From an uncultured Clostridia bacterium (GTDB taxonomy: Bacteria > Bacillota_A > Clostridia > TANB77 > CAG-508), in contig CAKOYL010000009.1 in the NCBI GenBank assembly GCA_934130705.1, forward strand, positions 1-29,701: a stretch of 29,701 nt of DNA, read 5' to 3'. Below, in pieces: positions 23,478-29,701 of the stretch (its first letter is position 1; each line of letters begins with the position of its first letter). The notes under the pieces were generated by a model that saw only the letters and a list, made by a program, of their open reading frames with translations, searched no databases and was not told where the DNA came from. A program made the translations under genes and the position numbers.

Positions 23478-24701
23478 ATGAAACATACTAAAAAAAGCAA
23501 TAAAAAATTATTGTTGATTTTATTTGTTATATTATTAATTTTTATAATATTTATTTTTAAAAAATATTATAAAAATACAAAACAAAATAACTATATAGAA
23601 AATAACTCTGCAGAAATTACTTTATCAAATAAAAATACAAAACAAGATAAATCAGAACCAATAACCTTTACTCTTACATCATTAGGAGACTCTTTATGCC
23701 ATAATACTCAATATTGGGATGCTTATAATTCTGAAACTGATGAATATGACTTTTCTTATGTTTATGAAGATATAAAAAATTATACTACTTCTTCAGATAT
23801 CACTATTGGAAGTTTAGAAACTACATTTGCCGGAAAGGAAAAAGGTTATAGCAATTATCCAACATTTAATACTCCAGATAGTTTAGCAACAGATCTAAAA
23901 GATATTGGTGTTGACGTTGTTTCACTTGCTGGAAATCATGCTTTAGACTACGGCTATAATGGTTTATGCAGAACAATTGATGTTTTTGATAACATTGGAA
24001 TTTCTCATTTAGGAACTTATAAGACAGCAGAAGAACAAGAAAAATTATTGATTAAAAATGTAAAAGGTGTCAAAATTGCCTTTCTAAATTACACATATGG
24101 TACAAATGGAATTCCACTTCCTAATGGTAAAGAATTCTGTGTTAATCTCATAGATAAAGATTTAATCAAAAAACAAATTGAGCAAGCCAAAGAACAAAAA
24201 GTTGATATGATAGTTGCTTGTATGCATTGGGGTACTGAATATAGAACAACAGCTAATTCAGAACAAGAAAAACTAGCTAATTTTCTTTTTAAAAATGGAG
24301 TTGATGTAATACTTGGAAATCATCCTCATGTATTAGAACCAATGGAAAAGAAAACTATTAACTTAGAAGATGGGTCCACTAAAGATGTTTTTGTTATTTA
24401 TGCTTTAGGTAATTTTACGGCAGACCAAAGAGATGAAATTACTAGGGATTCAGCAATTTTAAATTTAACAATTACTAAAAACTCTGTTGGTAAAATTTCT
24501 ATAGATAAAGTAGATTATGTTCCAATTTATATGTATAAAAATACAAACACATCTACTCATAAATTTAAAATACTTGATATTGAAAAAACTATAAAAGAAT
24601 ATGAAGATGGAAAAAATACTTCAATTACATCTAATGTTTATACTAATTTACAAACACAATTAGAAAAAATTAAAAGTATTTTAGGTCCTGAAATAAATTA
24701 A
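23478..24701 (+). CDS. CapA family protein (metallophosphatase fold), membrane-anchored
   Basis: A 407-residue protein with a basic N-terminus and one membrane anchor (residues 11-28), then an extracytoplasmic CapA domain (~62-330). Metal-site motifs of the family are present: LGDS (D71), GSLETT, AGNH (N153, H154), MHWGTEY (H250) and GNHPH (N281, H282, H284). CapA/PgsA is named for poly-gamma-glutamate synthesis in Bacillus, but most orphan CapA-like proteins in Clostridia have no proven substrate. No capB, capC or capE genes lie nearby, so poly-gamma-glutamate synthesis should not be assumed. The start at 23478 has GGGAAT about 10 nt upstream. It is a single gene, convergent with corA across a shared terminator. 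Confidence 0.85.
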   Translation: MKHTKKSNKKLLLILFVILLIFIIFIFKKYYKNTKQNNYIENNSAEITLSNKNTKQDKSEPITFTLTSLGDSLCHNTQYWDAYNSETDEYDFSYVYEDIKNYTTSSDITIGSLETTFAGKEKGYSNYPTFNTPDSLATDLKDIGVDVVSLAGNHALDYGYNGLCRTIDVFDNIGISHLGTYKTAEEQEKLLIKNVKGVKIAFLNYTYGTNGIPLPNGKEFCVNLIDKDLIKKQIEQAKEQKVDMIVACMHWGTEYRTTANSEQEKLANFLFKNGVDVILGNHPHVLEPMEKKTINLEDGSTKDVFVIYALGNFTADQRDEITRDSAILNLTITKNSVGKISIDKVDYVPIYMYKNTNTSTHKFKILDIEKTIKEYEDGKNTSITSNVYTNLQTQLEKIKSILGPEIN

Positions 24702-24736
24702 AAAATAAGATTAAATTACTCTTAATCTTATTTTTT
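24700..24736. terminator. Bidirectional terminator, capA-like gene / corA
   Basis: AAAAAATAAGATTAA (24700-24714) pairs with TTAATCTTATTTTTT (24722-24736) around a 7-nt loop. It overlaps both stop codons. Confidence 0.92.
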
Positions 24737-25685
24737 AATCTAACATATCTTTCTTTTTTAGCCACCAAGTAACAATTAATGTTAAAACAGCAGATATTCC
24801 AATCATAATTAAAAATCCAAATTTACTATCTTGGAATGGTAAATTTACATTCATTCCCCAAAAGCTTGATATCATTGTTGGAATTGCTAAAACTATTGTT
24901 ATTGATGTTAAAAATTTCATTACTCCATTTAAATTATTTGAAATAATTGATGCATAAGCATCCATTGTTCCATTTAAAATATCACTATAAATTTTAGCCA
25001 TTTCTATAGCTTGTTTATTTTCTGTAATAGCATCTTCTAGTATATCTTCATCATCCTCATATAATTTAATAATTTTTCCCCTTAAGGTTCTTTCCATGAC
25101 AAGTTCATTTGATTTTAATGATGTTGTAAAATAAACCAAACTTTTTTCTAAACTTAATAATTTTAATAATTCCTTATTTTTCATTGATTTTTTTAAAATA
25201 TATTCTGCAATTTCTGTTTCTTTATTAATCAATTTTAAATAGCTTAAATAATATGAAGAATTTAAATACAATATCTGAAATATTAATTTTGATTTTTTAT
25301 ATGTTTGAAAATCTTTTATTTTTCTTTTTTCAAAATCCTCAATTACTTTGTTTTTTCTTAACGATATTGTTATAAAATAATCATCTCTTACTACAATCAT
25401 ACCTAATGGCATTGTTGTGTAAACATCATTTTCTTCATTTTTTTCTACTATTGGAACATCTACTACAAATAAAATTGTATCATCGTCTTCCTCTTTGTCA
25501 ATTCTCGCTTTTTCTTCAAAGTCTAATGCATCTCTTATGAAATCTTCCTGAATACTAACGCTTTCACATACTTTTTTTATTTCCTGCTCCGATGGGTTTA
25601 CTAAATTAATCCAACTACCTTTTTTAAATTCTTTTATTTCTTCTAATTTATTTGTTTCTACATCTGTATTATATATTTTTAACAT
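24735..25685 (-). CDS. corA: CorA-type magnesium/divalent cation transporter
   Basis: A 316-residue protein of normal CorA length. The N-terminal ~255 residues are the cytoplasmic alpha/beta and long-helix domain (charged; ITISLRK, long helices around 150-245). Two C-terminal membrane spans follow, with the pore signature GMN at 277-279 (FWGMNVNLPF) between them and a basic tail KKKDMLD. It forms a pentameric Mg2+ (possibly Co2+/Ni2+) channel in the membrane. The start at 25685 has GAGGTGGG upstream. A near-consensus promoter (25718-25746) and a shared terminator define a single-gene unit. I see no M-box or other Mg2+ riboswitch in the short leader. Confidence 0.93.
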   Translation of the reverse strand: MLKIYNTDVETNKLEEIKEFKKGSWINLVNPSEQEIKKVCESVSIQEDFIRDALDFEEKARIDKEEDDDTILFVVDVPIVEKNEENDVYTTMPLGMIVVRDDYFITISLRKNKVIEDFEKRKIKDFQTYKKSKLIFQILYLNSSYYLSYLKLINKETEIAEYILKKSMKNKELLKLLSLEKSLVYFTTSLKSNELVMERTLRGKIIKLYEDDEDILEDAITENKQAIEMAKIYSDILNGTMDAYASIISNNLNGVMKFLTSITIVLAIPTMISSFWGMNVNLPFQDSKFGFLIMIGISAVLTLIVTWWLKKKDMLD

Positions 25686-25717
25686 TTTAACCCACCTCTT
25701 TTTTTCTTATTCTATTT

Positions 25718-25746
25718 ATTTTACCTTTTTATTTTGCGCTTGTCAA
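25718..25746 (-). promoter_or_regulatory. Promoter of corA
   Basis: Minus strand TTGACA (25741-25746), 17-bp spacer, TAAAAT (25718-25723), about 30 bp upstream of the start codon. Confidence 0.8.
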
Positions 25747-25800
25747 TAAATTGTCGGTAATTTACATAATTTTATTTGCACTTTATTTGTTTAAAAACTA

Positions 25801-25829
25801 TTGACATCCCAAATAAAAAATAATATAAT
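25801..25829 (+). promoter_or_regulatory. Consensus promoter of tRNA-Lys(CTT)
   Basis: TTGACA (25801-25806), 17-bp spacer, TATAAT (25824-25829). Both hexamers are perfect, 14 bp before the tRNA. Confidence 0.9.
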
Positions 25830-25843
25830 GATAAAGTAGTTTT

Positions 25844-25919
25844 GCACCATTAGCTCAGCTGGTAGAGCAGCAGACTCTTAATCTGAAGGTCCTCGGTTCG
25901 AAACCGAGATGGTGCACCA
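25844..25919 (+). tRNA. tRNA-Lys(CTT)
   Basis: Acceptor GCACCAT (25844-25850) pairs with ATGGTGC (25909-25915), followed by A and an encoded CCA (25917-25919). The anticodon loop CTCTTAA gives CTT at 25877-25879. D arm (GCTCAGCTGGTAGAGC) and T arm (CTCGG-TTCGAAA-CCGAG) are intact. The first anticodon-stem pair is a G-A mismatch. It is a single tRNA gene with its own promoter and terminator. Confidence 0.96.
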
Positions 25920-25925
25920 AAAAAT

Positions 25926-25957
25926 AAAAACTATTATCTTATTTGATAATAGTTTTT
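25926..25957. terminator. Bidirectional terminator, tRNA-Lys / VanW gene
   Basis: AAAAACTATTATC (25926-25938) pairs with GATAATAGTTTTT (25945-25957). It is placed between the tRNA 3' end and the stop of the convergent VanW gene. Confidence 0.92.
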
Positions 25958-25961
25958 ATTT

Positions 25962-27803
25962 TTATTTACTTACTTTATTATTTACTGTATTTTTATTATC
26001 AGTTTTTGTTGTAGTATTTGATGGAGTTGTTGTTTTATTTACATCATTGTTTACTTTATTATTTTCATTTGTTTTATTATCTGTTATGGGTTTTGTATTT
26101 ACTGTGGAAGTATTATTATTTGTATTATTTTCATTACTTTTATTAGTATTATTTGCATTTGAACTGTTATTGCTATTATTTGTTGTTGCTTTAGTTCCTT
26201 TTAATACAATTTTTTGCATTGCACTATATGTATCCCTTGAAAGTAATTCTCTTGAAACAACTTTTCCATTTAAACTTTTAATCATATATGTTTCTGATAT
26301 TAATCCATTTGCACCTTTTTGTTTTATTTTTTCTGTTCCTGCATTTAATGTCGCATCATCAACATATTTTACTGTAAATGGTATTGTAGAAATCGTTTTT
26401 GTTTCAAATGAAGTCGTATATTCATTTTCTTCTTTTATACCATATATTGATACTGTAGCAATTCCATTTGAAACACTTGCTTTTATTTTTATAGCATATG
26501 TTCTAGTATTCTTAAATTTAAAATCTGTCAATCCATAAACAACTGTAGCATCTCTTCCAGCAGGTACATATGATGTGACAAATTGATGATTCCTTCTCTC
26601 TGTTACCTTCATATTTGCCATTAAAACTGCATTATACAATGTAGAAGATATTTGACAAATTCCTCCGCCAATTCCATCTACAACTTCTCCTTTTTCATAT
26701 ACTTTTCCATTCTTATAACCGGCAGCAACAGTTCTCTCTCCTAAAGTTTGATTATATGAAAATGTATTTCCTGCTAGGACTACTTTTTCATTAAGTTTTT
26801 GACAAGCTATTCTCAAATTTGTAGTTCTATCTATATTACTAGCATCATATCTAGTTGTAAAAGTTGCTAATACATCTGGAAAAGCTTCTGAACCAATTTG
26901 AGCTGTTGTAACTTTTGGTTTTGTTATTGTTAGTGGTATTGTATATTCTTCTTTATCTTCTGCTTCTATTATTTTTTTTGCTTCTTCAATACTAAAATCT
27001 ATTCCTTCTACTTCAGGATGAATTGTGAATGGTTCTTTTGTATAATAAGCATCTTGCACTTCTTTACATACTTCATCATGAATTTTTTGAATATCTATTG
27101 GTTCAGGTTCTTTTTCTACAACAGGTATTTGTATATAGCTATTTTTCTCACTTATATTATTTAATTTTTCTTTTATTTCATCTAATAATTTATCTGTATC
27201 TATTTTTATTCCTTTTTTACCTTTTGTTACAATTAGATTATTTTCTTCAATATAATAATCAGATTCTTCAATAACTCCTGGCAAATTTGTTCCAATATCT
27301 TCTATTTTTTGTTTGGCAATTTCTTCATTAATTGTAATTTCAACATTTACATTTTTCTTTCCCATTAATGCCAATAATATATTGTAATTATTCACAAAAA
27401 TATTACTATCTTTTCCTATTTCTACTGCCTCCTGAATTGCAGAATCAACATCATAAGTTACTTCCAATAATTCTAAATTTATACTAGCTTCATAATCTTC
27501 ATATTTTAAAGAAATATCATTCTGTTTTTTTTCATTATATATCAATTCTATTTTTTGTTTGGCTTCCTCTGCCGTTAGACCTGAAACATCAATTCCTTCG
27601 ATTTTTACTCCCGTAATAATTTTCTCATTATTTATATTGATAATAGAAAATATTGTAGAAAAAATTAAAATTGCCAATACCATAACAATCGCACATATTG
27701 CAATTATTAAATTTCTTTTTTGTTTTGGTTTCTTTATTTTTTCATCTTTTTCTTTTAGAGCTTTTGTTTCCTTTTCTTCATCTTTTATTTTAGTTTCTTC
27801 CAT
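25962..27803 (-). CDS. VanW family surface protein with PG-binding, G5 and Asn-rich tail
   Basis: A 613-residue membrane-anchored protein: a charged cytoplasmic N-terminus (1-30, many K/E), one transmembrane span (31-54), a tandem peptidoglycan-binding-4-like region (~60-230, with VSGLTAEEAKQKI), a VanW domain (~310-440, with FSYNQTLGERT and GGGICQISSTLYNAVL), a G5-like domain (~462-538), and a tail (539-613) made almost only of N, T, K, S and D. The architecture matches YoaR-like cell-wall proteins of Firmicutes. VanW is named for vancomycin clusters but no resistance function is established for it, and no other van gene is here. The tail is disordered and of low complexity. The start at 27803 has GGGGAG upstream. 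Confidence 0.88.
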   Translation of the reverse strand: MEETKIKDEEKETKALKEKDEKIKKPKQKRNLIIAICAIVMVLAILIFSTIFSIININNEKIITGVKIEGIDVSGLTAEEAKQKIELIYNEKKQNDISLKYEDYEASINLELLEVTYDVDSAIQEAVEIGKDSNIFVNNYNILLALMGKKNVNVEITINEEIAKQKIEDIGTNLPGVIEESDYYIEENNLIVTKGKKGIKIDTDKLLDEIKEKLNNISEKNSYIQIPVVEKEPEPIDIQKIHDEVCKEVQDAYYTKEPFTIHPEVEGIDFSIEEAKKIIEAEDKEEYTIPLTITKPKVTTAQIGSEAFPDVLATFTTRYDASNIDRTTNLRIACQKLNEKVVLAGNTFSYNQTLGERTVAAGYKNGKVYEKGEVVDGIGGGICQISSTLYNAVLMANMKVTERRNHQFVTSYVPAGRDATVVYGLTDFKFKNTRTYAIKIKASVSNGIATVSIYGIKEENEYTTSFETKTISTIPFTVKYVDDATLNAGTEKIKQKGANGLISETYMIKSLNGKVVSRELLSRDTYSAMQKIVLKGTKATTNNSNNSSNANNTNKSNENNTNNNTSTVNTKPITDNKTNENNKVNNDVNKTTTPSNTTTKTDNKNTVNNKVSK

Positions 27804-27970
27804 AGTATCTCCCCTTTTATATTCTATAATAATATTATCATATTATTATTTTTTTTACAATATATTTACTTAAACTAAAAAATCTTCCACTTTAATATTA
27901 TGATCTCATATAACTTATATACCATATTTACAAAATAAGACAAATTTTATAAAAAATTTTCAAAAAATAC

Positions 27971-27999
27971 TTGAACATTACAAAATTTAATATTATAAT
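27971..27999 (+). promoter_or_regulatory. Promoter of the CBM25-like gene
   Basis: TTGAAC (27971-27976), 17-bp spacer, TATAAT (27994-27999), 34 bp upstream of the start codon. The rest of the 230-bp gap before it (27804-27970) holds only AT-rich sequence and no clear promoter for the VanW gene. Confidence 0.75.
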
Positions 28000-28033
28000 A
28001 TGGAGAGCAAAAGATAAATAAGGAGATTATAAT

Positions 28034-28501
28034 ATGGAACTAACAAAAAATATATTTTTTAATACTGATAAATTAATTGAAAATACTGATGTAAAAATAT
28101 CTTATACTGGAAAATTTTTTCAAGATAACTCTGAAGAAGTTTTTATTCATTATGGTTTTGGTATTAATTGGGATGGATTAAATGATATAAAAATGGAAAA
28201 AACCGAATTAGGTTTCCAAGCCGAAATCCACTTAATGGACGGTGACACATTTAATTTCTGTTTGAAAAATAATAAAAATGAATGGGACAATAATGAAGGT
28301 AAAAATTATATATTTAATTTAGAAAAACAACAAACTGAATTATTAGTTTTAGATGACGAGCCTGTTTCTTTAGGTTCTGCTAGAAAACTAAGAAAATCTT
28401 ATTTATGGAGTAAAAAAATTCGTTTAGCTGTTTATAAAATAATTACATATTTTCCAAAAATCATATCTGGAAATTATAAAAGAAAAGTAAGTGAAAACTA
28501 A
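28034..28501 (+). CDS. Small protein with a CBM25/53-like carbohydrate-binding domain
   Basis: A 155-residue protein. Residues ~17-100 resemble starch-binding modules of the CBM25/53 type: VKISYTGKFF, VFIHYGFGINWDG, GFQAEIHLMDGDTFNFCLKNN, and EWDNNEGKNYIFNL, a strand pattern with aromatic residues. There is no signal peptide and no catalytic domain, so it is expected in the cytoplasm, where glycogen or another alpha-glucan would be the obvious ligand (inference). The C-terminal ~40 residues are strongly basic (RKLRKSYLWSKKIRL ... NYKRK) and might contact membrane or nucleic acid. The start at 28034 follows AGGAG by 7 nt. It is a single-gene unit. The domain call rests on pattern only. Confidence 0.7.
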   Translation: MELTKNIFFNTDKLIENTDVKISYTGKFFQDNSEEVFIHYGFGINWDGLNDIKMEKTELGFQAEIHLMDGDTFNFCLKNNKNEWDNNEGKNYIFNLEKQQTELLVLDDEPVSLGSARKLRKSYLWSKKIRLAVYKIITYFPKIISGNYKRKVSEN

Positions 28502-28525
28502 AAAGAGCATTAAAAATGCTCTTTT
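28501..28525. terminator. Bidirectional terminator, CBM25-like gene / SDR gene
   Basis: AAAAGAGCATT (28501-28511) pairs with AATGCTCTTTT (28515-28525) over a three-base loop. T-rich tails lie on both sides. Confidence 0.92.
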
Positions 28526-28529
28526 ATTT

Positions 28530-29258
28530 TTATATTATCCAGCCACCATTTATTGATATTATTTGTCCAGTCATATATTCATCTTCAATTATCCACTCCA
28601 CACATTTTGCAATATCCTTTACTTTTCCTATTCTTTGAAGTGGAATTTCTTCTTCTATCGCTTTAATTTCTTCTTTATTAAATTCTTTATTCATATCTGT
28701 ATCAATCATTCCTGGTGCTATTGAATTTACCCTTATATTTGATGGTCCTAATTCTTTAGCTAATGACTTTGTTAAAGCATCTATTCCAGCTTTACTAACA
28801 CTATAATGAGATTCACATGATGCCCCTACTTGTCCCCAAATTGAAGACATATTTATTATACAACCATTCTTGTTATGAATCATATTTTCTACAACTTCTT
28901 GTGTCATATAAAAAACTGAATCTAAATTTGTATTAATCATATTATTCCAATCTTCGTCAGTTATTTGTGTAAATTCTTTTATCTGTGATATTCCTGCATT
29001 ATTTATTAGAATATCAATTTTATTATATTTTTCAAGAACATATTTTACTAATTCTTTAGTTTCACTTCTTTTTGATATGTCTGCCTTAAAAATATCTATA
29101 TTTACATTTTTTTCCGATAATTCTTTTTGTAATTCTTTTATTTTGCTTTCAGATTTATTATAATTCGCAACAACTGTATAACCCTTTATTGCTAATTCTT
29201 TTGCTATTTCTCTTCCTATTCCTCTTGAGGCTCCTGTTACTATTACTATTTTATTCAT
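28530..29258 (-). CDS. Short-chain dehydrogenase/reductase, FabG-like
   Basis: A 242-residue classical SDR. The cofactor motif is TGASRGIG (residues 8-15), then NNAG (~88), and the catalytic Ser-Tyr-Lys in MSSIWGQ ... HYSVSKAG (~139, ~152, ~156), with the SIAPGMIDTDM loop and C-terminal GGWII. Length and motifs fit FabG, 3-oxoacyl-ACP reductase, which reduces the keto group with NADPH in fatty-acid synthesis. No other fab gene is adjacent, so it may instead be a FabG paralogue acting on another substrate. The start at 29258 follows AAGGTGA by 5 nt. It is a single-gene unit with a good promoter (29310-29338). Confidence 0.88.
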   Translation of the reverse strand: MNKIVIVTGASRGIGREIAKELAIKGYTVVANYNKSESKIKELQKELSEKNVNIDIFKADISKRSETKELVKYVLEKYNKIDILINNAGISQIKEFTQITDEDWNNMINTNLDSVFYMTQEVVENMIHNKNGCIINMSSIWGQVGASCESHYSVSKAGIDALTKSLAKELGPSNIRVNSIAPGMIDTDMNKEFNKEEIKAIEEEIPLQRIGKVKDIAKCVEWIIEDEYMTGQIISINGGWII

Positions 29259-29309
29259 AAAATCACCTTTTTCTTTTATAATAACTATTTTTATTATTTA
29301 ATATAAGTG

Positions 29310-29338
29310 ATTATATAAGATTTTTATTGATATTTCAA
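29310..29338 (-). promoter_or_regulatory. Promoter of the SDR gene
   Basis: Minus strand TTGAAA (29333-29338), 17-bp spacer, TATAAT (29310-29315), about 50 bp upstream of the start codon. Confidence 0.78.
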
Positions 29339-29380
29339 TAGTTTTAATTAAAAACAAATATCAATCAATCTTAAAAAAAT

Positions 29381-29418
29381 AAAAAAGCCAGTAATTAAGC
29401 CTACGCAAAACTACTGAC
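29381..29418 (-). terminator. Terminator of the tRNA cluster
   Basis: On the minus strand GTCAGTA (29418-29412) pairs with TACTGGC (29393-29387) with one G-T wobble, followed by a T run (29386-29381). It lies 5 nt after the CCA of tRNA-Thr. Confidence 0.75.
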
Positions 29419-29423
29419 AATTA

Positions 29424-29500
29424 TGGAGCCACTTCTCAGATTCGAACTGAGGACCCCCGCATTACAAGTGCGGTGCTCTGGCCAACTGAGCTAAAGTGGC
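29424..29500 (-). tRNA. tRNA-Thr(TGT)
   Basis: Acceptor GCCACTT pairs with AAGTGGC, with discriminator T and encoded CCA (29426-29424). The anticodon stem is CCGCA/TGCGG and loop CTTGTAA gives TGT. The T arm is CTCAG-TTCGAAT-CTGAG. It is the last gene of the cluster, 5 nt after tRNA-Glu. Confidence 0.95.
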
Positions 29501-29505
29501 ATTCT

Positions 29506-29580
29506 TGGTGACCCCTACGGGAATCGAACCCATGTCTCCGCCGTGAAAGGGCGATGTCTTAACCGCTTGACCAAGGGGCC
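29506..29580 (-). tRNA. tRNA-Glu(TTC)
   Basis: Acceptor GGCCCCT pairs with AGGGGTC (one G-T), with discriminator A and encoded CCA (29508-29506). Loop CTTTCAC gives anticodon TTC. The T arm is ATGGG-TTCGAAT-CCCGT. Confidence 0.95.
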
Positions 29581-29591
29581 TTATTATAATA

Positions 29592-29625
29592 AAGAACTAA
29601 ATAATGATTAGATTATTTAGTTCTT
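29592..29625 (-). other. Hairpin between tRNA-Lys and tRNA-Glu
   Basis: AAGAACTAAATAAT and its exact complement form a 14-bp stem with a 6-nt loop in the 47-nt gap between the two tRNAs. The tail on the minus strand is TTATTATAAT, only partly T-rich. It could be a weak terminator or a processing hairpin. Confidence 0.6.
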
Positions 29626-29627
29626 AT

Positions 29628-29701
29628 TGGTGAGCTATCCGCGACTCGAACGCGGGACAACTTGATTAAAAGTCAAGTGCTCTACCACCTGAGCTAATAG
29701 C
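29628..29701 (-). tRNA. tRNA-Lys(TTT), 5' end cut by the window edge
   Basis: The 3' acceptor strand ATAGCTC requires GAGCTAT at the 5' end, of which only GCTAT lies inside the window, so two bases are missing. Loop CTTTTAA gives anticodon TTT. The T arm is CCGCG-TTCGAGT-CGCGG. The CCA end is encoded at 29630-29628. Confidence 0.95.

Noticed and set aside
23478..24701. Poly-gamma-glutamate capsule locus
   Set aside because: Only a CapA-like protein is present; no capB, capC or capE is adjacent.
25909..26538. A 209-residue plus-strand ORF with long hydrophobic runs
   Set aside because: It overlaps the end of tRNA-Lys and runs antisense to the Asn/Thr-rich tail and G5 region of the VanW gene. 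The hydrophobic runs are the complement of AAT/ACA-type codons, and it has no ribosome binding site.
1..29701. CRISPR arrays, insertion sequences, prophage genes, known riboswitches
   Set aside because: I looked in every intergenic gap and found no regularly spaced repeats, transposase, integrase or phage structural gene, and no leader that I can match to a known riboswitch class.

Overview
The window looks like chromosome from a very AT-rich Bacillota, probably a gut-type Clostridia. The evidence is the T/A-ending codon use, AGGAGG-type ribosome binding sites, close-to-consensus sigma-A promoters, U-tailed hairpin terminators, TGA used as a stop, and a Firmicutes gene set (YkpA-type ABC-F, Tex, DUF378, DUF975, VanW/G5, CapA, CorA). 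No species can be named from sequence alone. Both edges cut through tRNA genes: tRNA-Arg(ACG) on the left and tRNA-Lys(TTT) on the right.

Layout. 1-630: tRNA-Arg and a small cysteine-containing lipoprotein. 796-3773 (minus): a two-gene purine-deaminase operon, guanine deaminase followed by an adenosine-deaminase-like protein that carries an extra C-terminal SLOG/DprA-like domain. 3878-4945: an anchored M23 peptidase. 5036-5182: the remnant of a maltose O-acetyltransferase with its middle deleted. 5246-5592: a compact non-coding/small-peptide locus. In it a terminated ~87-nt RNA (plus) faces a transcript (minus) encoding a 23-residue hydrophobic peptide. The two RNAs start with the same 11 bases and the peptide's ribosome binding site can be sequestered, so it resembles a type I toxin-antitoxin module. 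5639-7492 (minus): HtrA-like protease and TsaC.

7669-18213 is the main accessory region. It holds a 2489-residue NRPS (C-A-T-C-A-T-R) whose first adenylation domain reads as a textbook threonine code and whose last domain is a thioester reductase. A 7TM-PAS histidine kinase and a REC/HD-GYP response regulator follow. The predicted product is an N-acyl-Thr-X peptide aldehyde or a compound derived from it. The adjacent sensor kinase and c-di-GMP phosphodiesterase regulator suggest, as inference only, that the product or its target state is sensed and coupled to c-di-GMP.

18250-29258 is mostly housekeeping: tex, a DUF975 membrane protein, ykpA, a DUF378 protein, a CapA-family protein, corA, tRNA-Lys(CTT), a VanW/G5 protein, an orphan CBM25-like protein and an SDR oxidoreductase. 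Nearly every unit has its own promoter and a bidirectional terminator shared with its convergent neighbour. 29424-29701 (minus) is a tRNA-Lys-Glu-Thr cluster.
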